Of a DNA stretch of 64,000 nucleotides, positions 27,876 through 36,560 are shown in pieces. The stretch's first letter is position 1, and every line of letters begins with the position of its first letter. The notes beneath the pieces were generated by a model that did not search any database, had not been told where the DNA came from, and was given only the letters and a program-made list of their open reading frames with translations. Source of the DNA: JBGSIC01 sp041751875 (lineage in GTDB: Bacteria > Bdellovibrionota > FAC87 > UBA2466 > JACKAF01); assembly GCA_041751875.1 (NCBI GenBank), contig JBGSIC010000029.1, positions 248,001-312,000 of the forward strand, read 5' to 3'. Both the position numbers and the translations under genes were made by a program.

Positions 27876-29222
27876 TTACGTCGAAGCGGGGTCGACGAGG
27901 CTAGCCTTACTTCCGAGCCCCTTGAGGCAAGTTTCCACGCTTTCTGCGGGTACTCGTGGTTGGTAATCCGTGGGGATTTTAGCCCGTCCGGACACCACCC
28001 AGTTGGTGAGTGCGCGATTATACTGGCCCATTTCAGCGGGTTTGATCTGACAAGAAGCCGAGAGTTCTTTAAGCGACATGGGTTCGTTCAGCGAAAGCCG
28101 CTTCATGTTTACCGGCGAATCCACCAAGAGTTTTCCAAAGTATTTGCGGTAATCGCGTTCAATCTCAATGATGGCTAGGAAAGAAGGGTAGAAATTGGAA
28201 GAAGCAAAACCAAAGGTTTTCGATCGATACTGATCGATAATGACCGCGATGTCGGTGCTCTCAAGAGAAGTTACCGCCCGTGCCATACCCTCTCGCCCGT
28301 GGTTGTAAGCGGTGATGGCTAGAGGCCAACTTTGCAAGCGATCATAGTTCTTCCTCAATAGCTGAGCGGCAGCTTGGGTGGCTAAAATGGGATCATTTCT
28401 TTCATCGACAGCGCGGTCAATGCGCAAAAAACGTTTTCCTGTGCTGCGCATGAACTGCCACACGCCTGACGCCCCTACTTTAGAAACGGCGTTGAGATCG
28501 AAACCCGATTCGACGAGTGTCATACGGGTGAGTTCTTTGGGCAGGTTGTAACCTTCAAAGATATCCATCATCTGTGAGAAGTACCTGCCGCCGTAAAGAA
28601 AACCCTGAACGATGCGATCTTTTTGACCTACCTGGGCGCGAATATTTGCGACTGCTCTCAAGAATTTGTCATCGCTGTAATGTCGTTCAAAAAGTTTGAA
28701 TAACGGAAAAAGAGAAAGGGGAACACTCGCTAGTCTGTCGCGGTAGCTATCGAGTTCCAGGAGTTGACGCACGATCAGTTTTTTCTCGTCGCGCAGAAGG
28801 CGGTTAATCTGCCGGCGCTTTTGTCGTTTTGAAAGCTTGGCGTTGGACTCAATGGGGCTTAGGTCCACCACACCATAAATCATGCTCATGTCTTTGGCAT
28901 CATGAAGAACGGCTTGAGAACTGTTGTACTCGGTATAAATTTTTTTCCAGAAATCCACCCGCGTACGCAGCGCGACCGGTACGCGGAAAGTGGTGCCTTC
29001 AATATACCCGAGAGTGTTGCTTGGATTTTCAAAGTGGGGAAGTTCCATTTCGCGCAACTGACTTCCCGAATAGAGTTCCGATAATCCTTGTACGCTACGT
29101 GGATCGCGTTCGGTTTGAGCGGCGGGTTCACTGCTCTCAAAGGGTTCGGTTGGGTAGGGCAACGGCAAAATGGCCCACGAGGTGGAGCAAACCCATAGAT
29201 AGAAAAAAAGGAAAGCTTTCAC
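27876..29222 (-). CDS. Membrane-bound/periplasmic lytic transglycosylase (SLT, MltD-like)
   Basis: A 448-residue murein lytic enzyme with signal peptide (AFLFFYLWVCSTSWA). The SLT domain begins near residue 215: LTRMTLVESGFDLNAVSK with catalytic Glu, then GASGVWQFMRSTGKRF and AITAYNHGREGMARA, as in MltD. No LysM repeats are visible; the C-terminal part (about 370-448) contains SLNEPMSLKELSASCQIKP, possibly a degenerate murein-binding segment. It ends the short PG unit and lies 21 bases after dacB. Confidence 0.87.
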   Translation of the reverse strand: MKAFLFFYLWVCSTSWAILPLPYPTEPFESSEPAAQTERDPRSVQGLSELYSGSQLREMELPHFENPSNTLGYIEGTTFRVPVALRTRVDFWKKIYTEYNSSQAVLHDAKDMSMIYGVVDLSPIESNAKLSKRQKRRQINRLLRDEKKLIVRQLLELDSYRDRLASVPLSLFPLFKLFERHYSDDKFLRAVANIRAQVGQKDRIVQGFLYGGRYFSQMMDIFEGYNLPKELTRMTLVESGFDLNAVSKVGASGVWQFMRSTGKRFLRIDRAVDERNDPILATQAAAQLLRKNYDRLQSWPLAITAYNHGREGMARAVTSLESTDIAVIIDQYRSKTFGFASSNFYPSFLAIIEIERDYRKYFGKLLVDSPVNMKRLSLNEPMSLKELSASCQIKPAEMGQYNRALTNWVVSGRAKIPTDYQPRVPAESVETCLKGLGSKASLVDPAST

Positions 29223-29243
29223 CGGCCCCCGGAGGAAGGAAAT

Positions 29244-30719
29244 CTATTTTCGCACGAATTGGCGTGCGGCTAAGGCGATCTGATCCACCCAGTTGCTCAT
29301 CTTGCCGTACTTCTTGGCGGGATCATTTAGAAGGATGACGAATGCTAGCATCTCGCCATCGATCGTCGGCGTGTAGCCGGCTAGGGCAGCCACGCCGTCG
29401 AGCGTGCCTGTCTTCGCTCGTAGTAGATCTTCGGCACTACTGCTTAAGAATCTTCTACGCATGGTGCCGGTGGTACCAGCTACCCCGAGGGAGGCCACAA
29501 ACTCGGGGTAAAGGCTGAAATCCTTATATGCGGCGTATAACACTCTATAGATGTTTTGGGCGGAGATCCGAGATTTACGCGTCAAGCCACTGCCGTCGAC
29601 GATTGTGTAGCTCGTTTTCGTCATCCCCAGCTTTTCCATTTCCGTCTGAATAGTGGCGATTCCTTTGTCCAAAGTGCCCGGTGGGCCAAATTTTTCTGCC
29701 CCCAATTTTTTTACAATTTGATCGGCCACGAAGTTATTGCTGAACTTGTTCATGCCCCAGACCACGTGCCACATGGGTAACGATTCGAACTCCAAAAGAA
29801 GTTTCGCGCCGGAGGGTACGGCTCCTTCCTTGATGGTTCCACCGACTTCGACTTGGCGTCGGTTCAAAAACTCTTTGAACATGTGAGCGGCGTATAGCGT
29901 GGGGTTTACGATATTGCGGTAGAAACGAATTTCCTTCGAGCCGGAAGGAATAGACCCTCGCAAAAGAACCGTGTCACCTAAATCGCCCTTCACGTGTTCA
30001 ATGCGGCTTACGGAAATAGATTCGCGGCTAGAAGACGAGCCCGTGCTCGCCTGATTGACCACGTCAATGTAGGAATTTTCCGGGTCCACATAAACCGCTG
30101 GCGGAGTTTTGGCTGCCGCGCCCGGAGTGACGTAAATCGTGGCAGTATTGAAATTGAAGGACAGAGCACCAACAGGTGCGTTGTAGGCTTGGTCTGTTAA
30201 ATAGTCCGGCCGACTTTTTGGAGTCGTTTCGGAGTCAAAGTAGGTGGCATCGCCCACAATATTTCCGGAAATTTTTTTGATTCCCAGGCGCATCAGATCG
30301 TTGACCATCATCCACATGCGTTCAGAAACGAGACTGGGATCACCGCCGCCTTTGATAAAGATGTCTCCCATTAGAACGCCGTCACGAATGGGCTGGTTTG
30401 CGTACACTTGAGTCTTAAAACTCGCGCTGGGGCCGAGCACCTTGAGCGCCGTAAACGCCGTGAGCACTTTGTTCACCGAGGCAGGAATCATGAGCTTGTC
30501 AGCATTTTGGGAGTAGATAATCTCGTTTTTCTCCAAAGAGGCGATCACGATGCTGGCTTCCAGGGCAGGGAACTTTCGGCTCGGAATAATGCTCTCAATC
30601 TTGCTCTTGAGTTGTGCTTGATTCAGTCCCTTGGCCTGGGCGGAAGAAAAGCATAGGGGGGAAAAGCAAAACAGGGAAACCAGGGCGACTTCGATAAAAG
30701 GGCGAGAACGTTGTTTCAT
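29244..30719 (-). CDS. dacB: D-alanyl-D-alanine carboxypeptidase/endopeptidase (PBP4, DacB)
   Basis: A class C penicillin-binding protein of 491 residues from the ATG at 30719, chosen because it gives a proper signal peptide (EVALVSLFCFSPLCFSSAQA); the frame remains open to 30767. Catalytic motifs: SxxK in MIPASVNKVLTAF, SxN in KFSNNFVADQI and KTG in LRAKTGTLDGVAALAGY. PBP4 enzymes cleave terminal D-Ala or peptide crosslinks in the periplasm; in Bdellovibrio, homologous enzymes act on prey murein. Directly upstream of the lytic transglycosylase. Confidence 0.93.
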   Translation of the reverse strand: MKQRSRPFIEVALVSLFCFSPLCFSSAQAKGLNQAQLKSKIESIIPSRKFPALEASIVIASLEKNEIIYSQNADKLMIPASVNKVLTAFTALKVLGPSASFKTQVYANQPIRDGVLMGDIFIKGGGDPSLVSERMWMMVNDLMRLGIKKISGNIVGDATYFDSETTPKSRPDYLTDQAYNAPVGALSFNFNTATIYVTPGAAAKTPPAVYVDPENSYIDVVNQASTGSSSSRESISVSRIEHVKGDLGDTVLLRGSIPSGSKEIRFYRNIVNPTLYAAHMFKEFLNRRQVEVGGTIKEGAVPSGAKLLLEFESLPMWHVVWGMNKFSNNFVADQIVKKLGAEKFGPPGTLDKGIATIQTEMEKLGMTKTSYTIVDGSGLTRKSRISAQNIYRVLYAAYKDFSLYPEFVASLGVAGTTGTMRRRFLSSSAEDLLRAKTGTLDGVAALAGYTPTIDGEMLAFVILLNDPAKKYGKMSNWVDQIALAARQFVRK

Positions 30720-30901
30720 AGAATGAATGACCGTTCCTTTTCGGCTATACTGCGGTGAGTTAAACAAGGCTTGTTGCGCCTCTCATTTTTACTCAAATAC
30801 CGGTAAAAAGTCATCATTCGGTGCGGGTTGCCTAAACCCAGCCGGATCTGCCCCAGCCCAACTCTTTACGGATGGCGTGTGAAGTTGCATGATAGGGGCT
30901 T

Positions 30902-30965
30902 GGGGGACTCCCTGCTAGTTTCTGTCCAGAACGGCCTTCCTGGGCGGCGACCTGGGCTGTCCCCC
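30902..30965 (+). promoter_or_regulatory. Possible structured leader upstream of the diguanylate cyclase gene
   Basis: GGGGGAC at 30902-30908 can pair with GTCCCCC at 30959-30965, extended by CCC/GGG, around a loop of about 45 bases that contains more GC-rich complementary stretches. It ends 24 bases before the cyclase ATG. It might be a leader RNA affecting translation; it does not match the c-di-GMP riboswitch consensus as I know it. Confidence 0.25.
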
Positions 30966-30989
30966 TTCTTCTCCTGTGGAAAGCACAAC

Positions 30990-31997
30990 ATGGATCAAAA
31001 ACCACGGATTTTGTTGGTCGATGACGAGGTAGAGAACCTCAAGGCGCTTGAGCGCACTTTACGCGATTCTTTCCAAGTCACCGCGTGTGAAACCCCTGCG
31101 AAAGCACTCGCGGAAATTGAGAAACAAGATTTTGCGGCCATTGTTTCCGACCAACGAATGCCAGATATGACTGGGGTGGAACTTTTGGATCGCGTTTGCA
31201 AAAAGCGCCCACTTATTACACGCATCATTCTTACTGGATTTACCGAATCCAAAGATCTGATCGAGGCGATCAATCGTGCGGAAATTTACCGCTACGTTGT
31301 GAAACCCTGGAACAACCAGGAAATGGTGGCCACGTTAAAGCAAGCAGTTGAGTACCATCAGTTGCGCACTCAAAACGCAGCACTCATCAGCGAGCTTCAA
31401 GTGCTCAACACCGATCTTGAATCCCAGGTCAAGATACGCACGCAGGAGTTGCAAGAAGCGAATGAAAAGTTGCAAGAGCTCGCGGTTACCGATCCCCTAA
31501 CCAAAATTTTCAACCGCCGCGTCTTTTCAGGAAAAATGACGGAAGAAATTGAACGCTCCCGTCGCTACGAGCACCCGATGGCGGTGGCGATGATCGACGT
31601 GGATCATTTCAAGCAGTTTAACGATATGGAAGGTCACCCCATTGGGGATGAAGCGCTCAAGAAAGTGGCTCACACTATTAAGGGGAAGATCCGCAAGACC
31701 GATGTCTTTTGTCGATACGGTGGCGAAGAATTTTGTTTGATGATGCCGGAAACCGATTTGGTGGCGGGAAAAGAAATTTGCGAGCGCCTTCGTGCTTCTG
31801 TTGAGAACGCCGTGTTTCAGGGTAAGCAAGGTAGGGCTTATCTGACGGTGAGTATCGGCGTAGCTGGATTTCCCGAACACGGTGACAATATCAGTGAGTT
31901 GATTGAAAACGCAGATGAAGCGCTCTACCAAGCAAAAAACTCCGGGCGTAACCGAGTCATGATAAAGTCCGACGATGCATCGTTTTTTCAGCCCTGA
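30990..31997 (+). CDS. Response regulator with GGDEF domain (diguanylate cyclase)
   Basis: 335 residues. The receiver (about 5-120) has VDDE, the phospho-acceptor Asp in IVSDQRMPDMTG, the conserved Thr in ILTGF and Lys in VVKPW. A coiled-coil linker (about 125-165, TDLESQVKIRTQELQEANEK) leads to a GGDEF domain with intact GGEEF and an I-site RKTD at the usual spacing, so it should make c-di-GMP with product inhibition. The ATG before DQKPRILLVDDE was preferred over an upstream in-frame start at 30828 because it gives the normal receiver start. It may feed the PilZ proteins at 50.5-51.8 kb. Confidence 0.95.
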   Translation: MDQKPRILLVDDEVENLKALERTLRDSFQVTACETPAKALAEIEKQDFAAIVSDQRMPDMTGVELLDRVCKKRPLITRIILTGFTESKDLIEAINRAEIYRYVVKPWNNQEMVATLKQAVEYHQLRTQNAALISELQVLNTDLESQVKIRTQELQEANEKLQELAVTDPLTKIFNRRVFSGKMTEEIERSRRYEHPMAVAMIDVDHFKQFNDMEGHPIGDEALKKVAHTIKGKIRKTDVFCRYGGEEFCLMMPETDLVAGKEICERLRASVENAVFQGKQGRAYLTVSIGVAGFPEHGDNISELIENADEALYQAKNSGRNRVMIKSDDASFFQP

Positions 31998-32676
31998 AGA
32001 TTTTCAATCGGGCAAAGAATACCTTCTCTCGCCCGAACAATCTCATCATTTAGTCAAAGTAGTACGGCTCCGCGAAGGGGCAGAAGTCGAGCTTTTCAAC
32101 GGCAAAGGCAAGGCCGCTCATGCTCAGGTAATTGAAGCACATGGCAAAAGAAGTCGGGTGCAGGTGCTATCGGTACGAAGTGCGGAACCGTTGTCGCAGA
32201 TTACTTTGGCGTTTGGTCTACCCAAGGCAACAGCGCTTGATTTCGTGATCCACCGCGCAACAGAAGTAGGAGTTGCGGGTTTTCAGCCTTTGATCACCGA
32301 ACACTCGCTTGGAGAAAAGAGTTGGAACGTGACTCGCTGGGAGCGCGTTGTTACCGAAGTTTGTAAACAGTGCCAAGCAGATGTTTTCCCAAGGTTGTAT
32401 AAACCCATGCGGTTGATGAACTGGTTGGAAAAGCGCGACTCCCAAAAGGGGCTGCTTTTTTGCAACGAGACCCAAAGAAAACAAAAAACTCCCCAGGCTG
32501 TGGGGCCAGCTTTAGATGTGCTCGTCGGCCCTGAAGGCGGCTGGAGTCAGCAGGAAATTAGCGCCGTGGAAAAGTCAGGTGCGATGCCATTCAGCTTAGG
32601 GCCGCAAAGGTTACGCATGGAAACGGCGAGCCTCGTGGCGCTGACTCTTGCTAAAGCGCTAAACGGTGAAGTTTAG
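31975..32676 (+). CDS. rsmE: 16S rRNA (uracil-1498-N3)-methyltransferase
   Basis: A 233-residue SPOUT methyltransferase that methylates U1498 of 16S rRNA. N-terminal HRFF and LSPEQSHHLVKVVRLREG form the PUA-like part; LVGPEGGWSQQEI and LGPQRLRMETASLVAL are the SAM knot motifs. It overlaps the end of the cyclase gene by 23 bases, so the two are probably translationally linked. Confidence 0.95.
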   Translation: MHRFFSPEDFQSGKEYLLSPEQSHHLVKVVRLREGAEVELFNGKGKAAHAQVIEAHGKRSRVQVLSVRSAEPLSQITLAFGLPKATALDFVIHRATEVGVAGFQPLITEHSLGEKSWNVTRWERVVTEVCKQCQADVFPRLYKPMRLMNWLEKRDSQKGLLFCNETQRKQKTPQAVGPALDVLVGPEGGWSQQEISAVEKSGAMPFSLGPQRLRMETASLVALTLAKALNGEV

Positions 32677-32722
32677 CCCCTCCTATAATGTGTTTCTGGG
32701 GGGCTTGGGTTAAAATACCTTC

Positions 32723-33772
32723 ATGGCAAAAGTCTTCGGGTTGGTTTTTCTGCAGCGCCTTCTTCTATTCGCAGTCGCCTGTTTGGCAGTTCTTCAAGGC
32801 CCACTAGCTTCTGAAGCTGAAATCACCGTAGATAAAGTACTGACCGAAGTCAGCTCACGTTTCCTTTCTCGTTCACAATGGCCTGAGCTGAAGGAGCAGG
32901 CTTATGGCTACAGTCACAGCTTTCGTAAGGCTTTAAGCAATCCCTTTATGACGATTTATCGAGGAATTTCCCTTTCGACGAAGTGGAAGCCTGGTCTTGT
33001 CCTTTTTTTAATTTCGAACCTGTTCTTTATTTGGTTTATTAGCGAGCTATATGTTCTGTTGCTACGTAAATTTACCTACCAACAAACCTTTCTGATAACG
33101 GCGCTCGTGACAGCGTTGCCTTGGAACTATGAGCTTAATCTTTTATCTGAGTATTCTTTTTTCTGTTTCTTGGTAGTGCTGTCGATTCACCGGGCATTGT
33201 TGAACCGTTGGCACGCAAGTGCGTTCGCTTTGGCGCTAGCGTGCTATCTGAATCCCATGATGATTTTCTTGGGGCTCCTCATACTGGGAATTTTCGTTTT
33301 CTATCATCGCCAACACAGTTTTCGGCAGTGGGGACCGCACCTTCTGTTGTTTTTTGGTGTGCTCATTCTGTTTCTCGCGATGGAAGTTCCTCAAGCAGAA
33401 ACGTTGAGGCAGGCTTGGAGGGAAAGTTTCTTTGCAACTCTTATCGCTGGCAATGCGGCGTACACGACCGCTTTTTCTAAACCCGGGGAATGGACTCTCC
33501 TTTGGTTTGTCTTGAGTCTGTTTGTCGTGGGTTGTGTATACTTGTGGAAGAAGTTGCCGGGAGTGCACCGTATCATTCCTCCCGCGTTGTTGGTTCTCGT
33601 TCTCGCAGCGGTACCGCTCTCCGCACTTAGGGCCGAGTTATCTGTTGGCGGAATGGCGATGGCTGGCTTTGTGGCTCAGTGGGGAAAGAAGAAGGCTTGG
33701 TACCTATATCTTGCGTTGGTGGCGTTGGTAGCCGCGCAAGTTTACGTCAGCTTCAGGACTTTGATTTACTAA
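32723..33772 (+). CDS. Multi-pass membrane protein, possible GT-C-type transferase
   Basis: A 349-residue protein with about nine hydrophobic segments and an early extracytoplasmic loop (residues about 30-75), the arrangement seen in truncated GT-C mannosyltransferase-like proteins. No acidic catalytic pair could be assigned with confidence and no family is recognised. It follows rsmE by 46 bases on the same strand. Function unknown. Confidence 0.5.
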   Translation: MAKVFGLVFLQRLLLFAVACLAVLQGPLASEAEITVDKVLTEVSSRFLSRSQWPELKEQAYGYSHSFRKALSNPFMTIYRGISLSTKWKPGLVLFLISNLFFIWFISELYVLLLRKFTYQQTFLITALVTALPWNYELNLLSEYSFFCFLVVLSIHRALLNRWHASAFALALACYLNPMMIFLGLLILGIFVFYHRQHSFRQWGPHLLLFFGVLILFLAMEVPQAETLRQAWRESFFATLIAGNAAYTTAFSKPGEWTLLWFVLSLFVVGCVYLWKKLPGVHRIIPPALLVLVLAAVPLSALRAELSVGGMAMAGFVAQWGKKKAWYLYLALVALVAAQVYVSFRTLIY

Positions 33773-33780
33773 AAACCGAT

Positions 33781-34002
33781 CTACTGCAACGTAAAGGTTT
33801 TCGGCTGCATGGTGACGCCGCAACCGGGGCACCGTGAAGACTCCACCACTTGCAAGTGACTCAAGTTCAAGTCATGCGTGAAAAGAAGTTTTGTATCGCA
33901 GAAAGAACAGTATTCGATCTTTCTTAAGATTTGCGCTTTGCCTTCGATTGCTTCTTTGTTGTCCGCAAGGATAACGGGAATCTGCTGTTCCGTTGTTCTC
34001 AT
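33781..34002 (-). CDS. Small zinc-ribbon protein
   Basis: A 73-residue protein from the ATG at 34002, chosen because GGAGAG lies 4 bases upstream; the open frame to 34089 has no such site. YCSFCDTKLLF and SRCPGCG form a CxxC...CxxC zinc ribbon at the C-terminus, and the N-terminal half is acidic. Probably a small nucleic-acid- or protein-binding regulator; function unknown. Confidence 0.6.
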   Translation of the reverse strand: MRTTEQQIPVILADNKEAIEGKAQILRKIEYCSFCDTKLLFTHDLNLSHLQVVESSRCPGCGVTMQPKTFTLQ

Positions 34003-34213
34003 TTTTCTCTCCGTGAAATGTAAGAGGGGGGATTGATGCAGGATACTTCTACCCAACTCTTCGGCCTGTCCGTTTAGGTCCCTAAGCAAAAAAAACGCTG
34101 ACTCATAACGCTACGCATTAGTGTCTTAATTGTATTGAGATATTTGGCGTCGGCTCACCTATGCTTTTAGCTATCTTTTAGATATATTCCGCCGGAAAGG
34201 TGGAAAGAGATCG

Positions 34214-35164
34214 ATGAGCAAAAGCCACTATGATTCGCGGGCCGCACTTCTCTCTGGCGTGATTGATTATGCTGGCACCTTTCCCCCTGCAAAATTGCCT
34301 TTAAATGAAGCCTTGCGCGAGGCGGCTGCTTTTCGATCCAAAGCCAAGCACCCCTGGCTCATGGGACGGATGGCTCTACCGGTCCAAGATATTTTGGGAC
34401 TCTCCGGTGGACAACTACTTGCGATGGGCGCGGATGGTTCGCCTTGGATTTTCACCGCTTTAGGTAAGGGGCTTGGTGCGAAAGAAGTTGCCACCGAGCT
34501 GGAACGTCTTCGTGTGCAAAACGACAAAACCGATGGCCAATCTTGCCGCATATTAGTGCGCTCTTACGAAACGGCCGCCCTATCGGCGTTGTTCTCTGAC
34601 CAGGCAAGTGAGGGCGTCGAGAAGCTCAGCAAGGAGCTCTTGGAAGTCTTTGAACCCAGCATTCAGCCCTATTTCGAAATAGCTTTCGGAGAAAACTGGA
34701 TCGAAGGACTGGAAGTGCTTGCTAAGGTTCTGGTAGAAGCAAAAACCAAAAAGCACCTGCGACCCGGAATCAAAGTGCGAACAGGCGGGAAGTATGTGCC
34801 CACAACCGAGCAGCTGGGGCGCTGTCTTCTCTTGTGTGCCCAAAACGGTTTACGGTTTAAGGCAACTCAAGGGCTTCACCACGCCGTTTCCAAAGATAAA
34901 GAGTTTGGGTTTGTAAATCTTTTTGCCGCGTTGAATTTTGCCCACGTATTGGGACCAGAAAATTTTGGTAAGGCCGTGGTGCAACGTTGCTTGGAAGACA
35001 ACGACGTGAAGAGTTTTAAATTCGGCGAAGACAAGTTTGGGTGGCGCGAATTTGAAATCAGCAACGCGGAAATCGAAAGTGCGCGTGAGCGGCACATGGG
35101 GTGTTTCGGGAGCTGTAGCTTGGATGAACCCGATCTATTTTTGAAACAAGAGTTAGGAAGTTGA
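34214..35164 (+). CDS. Conserved hypothetical protein, coupled to FAH-family hydrolase
   Basis: A 316-residue soluble protein without a named domain that I can assign. Conserved-looking blocks are VIDYAGTFPPAKLPL, KVRTGGKYVPT and RFKATQGLHHAVS near the C-terminal third, a Lys/His-rich set that could be an active site. I have the impression of similar uncharacterised proteins in other phyla, but this is recall and not a search. GGAAAG precedes the ATG, and the stop is one base before the FAH gene, so they form an operon and probably act in one pathway. Confidence 0.6.
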   Translation: MSKSHYDSRAALLSGVIDYAGTFPPAKLPLNEALREAAAFRSKAKHPWLMGRMALPVQDILGLSGGQLLAMGADGSPWIFTALGKGLGAKEVATELERLRVQNDKTDGQSCRILVRSYETAALSALFSDQASEGVEKLSKELLEVFEPSIQPYFEIAFGENWIEGLEVLAKVLVEAKTKKHLRPGIKVRTGGKYVPTTEQLGRCLLLCAQNGLRFKATQGLHHAVSKDKEFGFVNLFAALNFAHVLGPENFGKAVVQRCLEDNDVKSFKFGEDKFGWREFEISNAEIESARERHMGCFGSCSLDEPDLFLKQELGS

Positions 35165-35165
35165 T

Positions 35166-36137
35166 ATGAAGCTTGCCACGATTAAGAGCCAGGACAAGAA
35201 CGGAAAATTAATTGTTGTTTCGCGCAACAACAAGAAAGCCGTGGATCCCGGGCCATTAGCACCCAACTTGTTGTACGCTGTGGAGCACTGGAAAACAGTG
35301 CGAAATGATCTGACCTCTCTTTACAATCAGCTTAATGAGGGAACTCTTGCTGGTTCGTTTAATCTCAATTTAGCGGATTGCATAGCGCCTTTGCCCCATG
35401 CCCCCGGTTTCTATGATGGTAGTGCCTTTCTGTCCCATGTGGAGCGAGCCCGTGGTTCGCGCGGCGATAAAATGCCAGAATCGGCGCGTATTACTCCGCT
35501 TATGTATCAAGGCGTGAGCGACAACCTTCTTCCTTATAATGCGCCTATTGAGCTGATGGATATGGGCTTTGGTGGCGATTTCGAGGGTGAATTTGCGGTG
35601 ATTACCGATTTTGTTCCGCGCGCAACGAAAGCGGAAGACATGGAAGAGCATCTGATCCTTTTCAGCTTTTTTAATGACATTACCTACCGCGAACTTTTAA
35701 AACCTGAAATCGAAACCAAGTTTGGGTTTTTGCAAAGTAAACCCAACTCCTCGTTTGCGCCTTTCGTGGTGACGCCTGATGAATTTGGATCGGCTTGGAT
35801 GAATGGCCGCATCGATTTGGACGTAGAAGTAAAACTGAACGGCGAGTTGTTCGGTAAACCCAATGGCCGCGAAATGAATTTTAGCTTCCACGAGCTTGTA
35901 GCCCACGCGTGCCGAACACGCCCCTTAGCCGCCGGGAATATTATTGGCACGGGTACCGTTTCGAACAAGGACAAACAGAAGGGATTCGCCTGTCTGACCG
36001 AAGCCCGTTACCAAGAGGTCATCGATACGGGCAAGGCCTCCACCCCATGGCTCAATCCGGGTGATCAACTTTTCATGGATGTGCAGCAGTTCGATGTTTC
36101 CGTGTTCGGCCCCATCGACGAAAAAGTGGTTTTATAG
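35166..36137 (+). CDS. Fumarylacetoacetate hydrolase (FAH) family protein
   Basis: A 323-residue FAH-fold enzyme. The metal site is FGGDFEGEFAVI, and SKPNSSFAPFVVTPDE and ITYRELLKPE are typical of the longer FAH-family proteins that include fumarylacetoacetase-like C-C hydrolases. Substrate not known: no homogentisate dioxygenase or maleylacetoacetate isomerase is seen nearby. The partner gene directly upstream suggests a different use than tyrosine breakdown, but this is open. Confidence 0.87.
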   Translation: MKLATIKSQDKNGKLIVVSRNNKKAVDPGPLAPNLLYAVEHWKTVRNDLTSLYNQLNEGTLAGSFNLNLADCIAPLPHAPGFYDGSAFLSHVERARGSRGDKMPESARITPLMYQGVSDNLLPYNAPIELMDMGFGGDFEGEFAVITDFVPRATKAEDMEEHLILFSFFNDITYRELLKPEIETKFGFLQSKPNSSFAPFVVTPDEFGSAWMNGRIDLDVEVKLNGELFGKPNGREMNFSFHELVAHACRTRPLAAGNIIGTGTVSNKDKQKGFACLTEARYQEVIDTGKASTPWLNPGDQLFMDVQQFDVSVFGPIDEKVVL

Positions 36138-36149
36138 TCATTCATCAAA

Positions 36150-36231
36150 AAGGTGCCTATCTACTTCCGGGCCCAATAGGTAGCGGGTATTTACCTGGCA
36201 CCTTTAGGGCCCGGAAGTAGATAGGCACCTT
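36150..36231. repeat. REP-like palindrome with 25-base perfect arms (nested)
   Basis: The left arm 36150-36174 (AAGGTGCCTATCTACTTCC...) and right arm 36207-36231 are perfect inverted copies over 25 bases. The 32-base loop includes a second short hairpin (AGGTA/TACCT) followed by GGCACCTTT, which looks like the right end of another copy, so one element seems to sit inside another. Same family as 41568-41630, 57852-57900 and 61025-61117. Confidence 0.85.
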
Positions 36232-36259
36232 GCGGTATCGGCTAGGCTTGAGGTAAAAT
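36230..36259 (+). promoter_or_regulatory. Possible sigma-70-type promoter for zapA operon
   Basis: TTGCGG (36230-36235) and TAAAAT (36254-36259) are 18 bases apart, directly after the palindromic repeat and just before the zapA ATG at 36267, which would leave almost no leader. Prediction from sequence only. Confidence 0.3.
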
Positions 36260-36266
36260 TCTTTTC

Positions 36267-36560
36267 ATGGCAAGCGTTGAAACAACAATTGGTGGCAAAC
36301 GATATCTACTTAGCAGCGACGACGATCTAGAGCACCTAAGCGCGGTTGCCGACATGGTCAGTAAGAAGATTGCAAGCCTTCAAAAAGAACGCTCGGCCTT
36401 AAGTGTGCAGAAAGCAGCCATCATTGCGGCTTTCGATTTAGCGAGTCTTCTCATCAAGGGCCGTAAACGCGGAAGCGAATACCGCGCGGACGTGCTGACC
36501 AAAGCCAATGAAATTCTCAACCGCGTCCACGTCGAACTGGATACGGTTTCTCCCTCTTGA
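36267..36560 (+). CDS. zapA: Cell division protein ZapA
   Basis: A 97-residue ZapA-like protein: N-terminal VETTIGGKRYLLSSDDDLEH, a globular half, then a coiled-coil (QKAAIIAAFDLASLLI and following). ZapA stabilises and bundles FtsZ filaments at the division site. It overlaps the next gene, the 5-formyl-THF cyclo-ligase, by TTGA; the zapA-ygfA pair is a common arrangement. Confidence 0.85.
   Translation: MASVETTIGGKRYLLSSDDDLEHLSAVADMVSKKIASLQKERSALSVQKAAIIAAFDLASLLIKGRKRGSEYRADVLTKANEILNRVHVELDTVSPS

Noticed and set aside
30828..30989. 54-residue N-terminal extension of the diguanylate cyclase
   Set aside because: The receiver normally starts within a few residues of the ATG at 30990, which has a plausible ribosome site; the extension has no domain and covers the structured leader.
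30720..30989. c-di-GMP (GEMM) riboswitch upstream of the cyclase
   Set aside because: A short GCCTAAAC string was suggestive, but the conserved GEMM core and tetraloop elements are missing.
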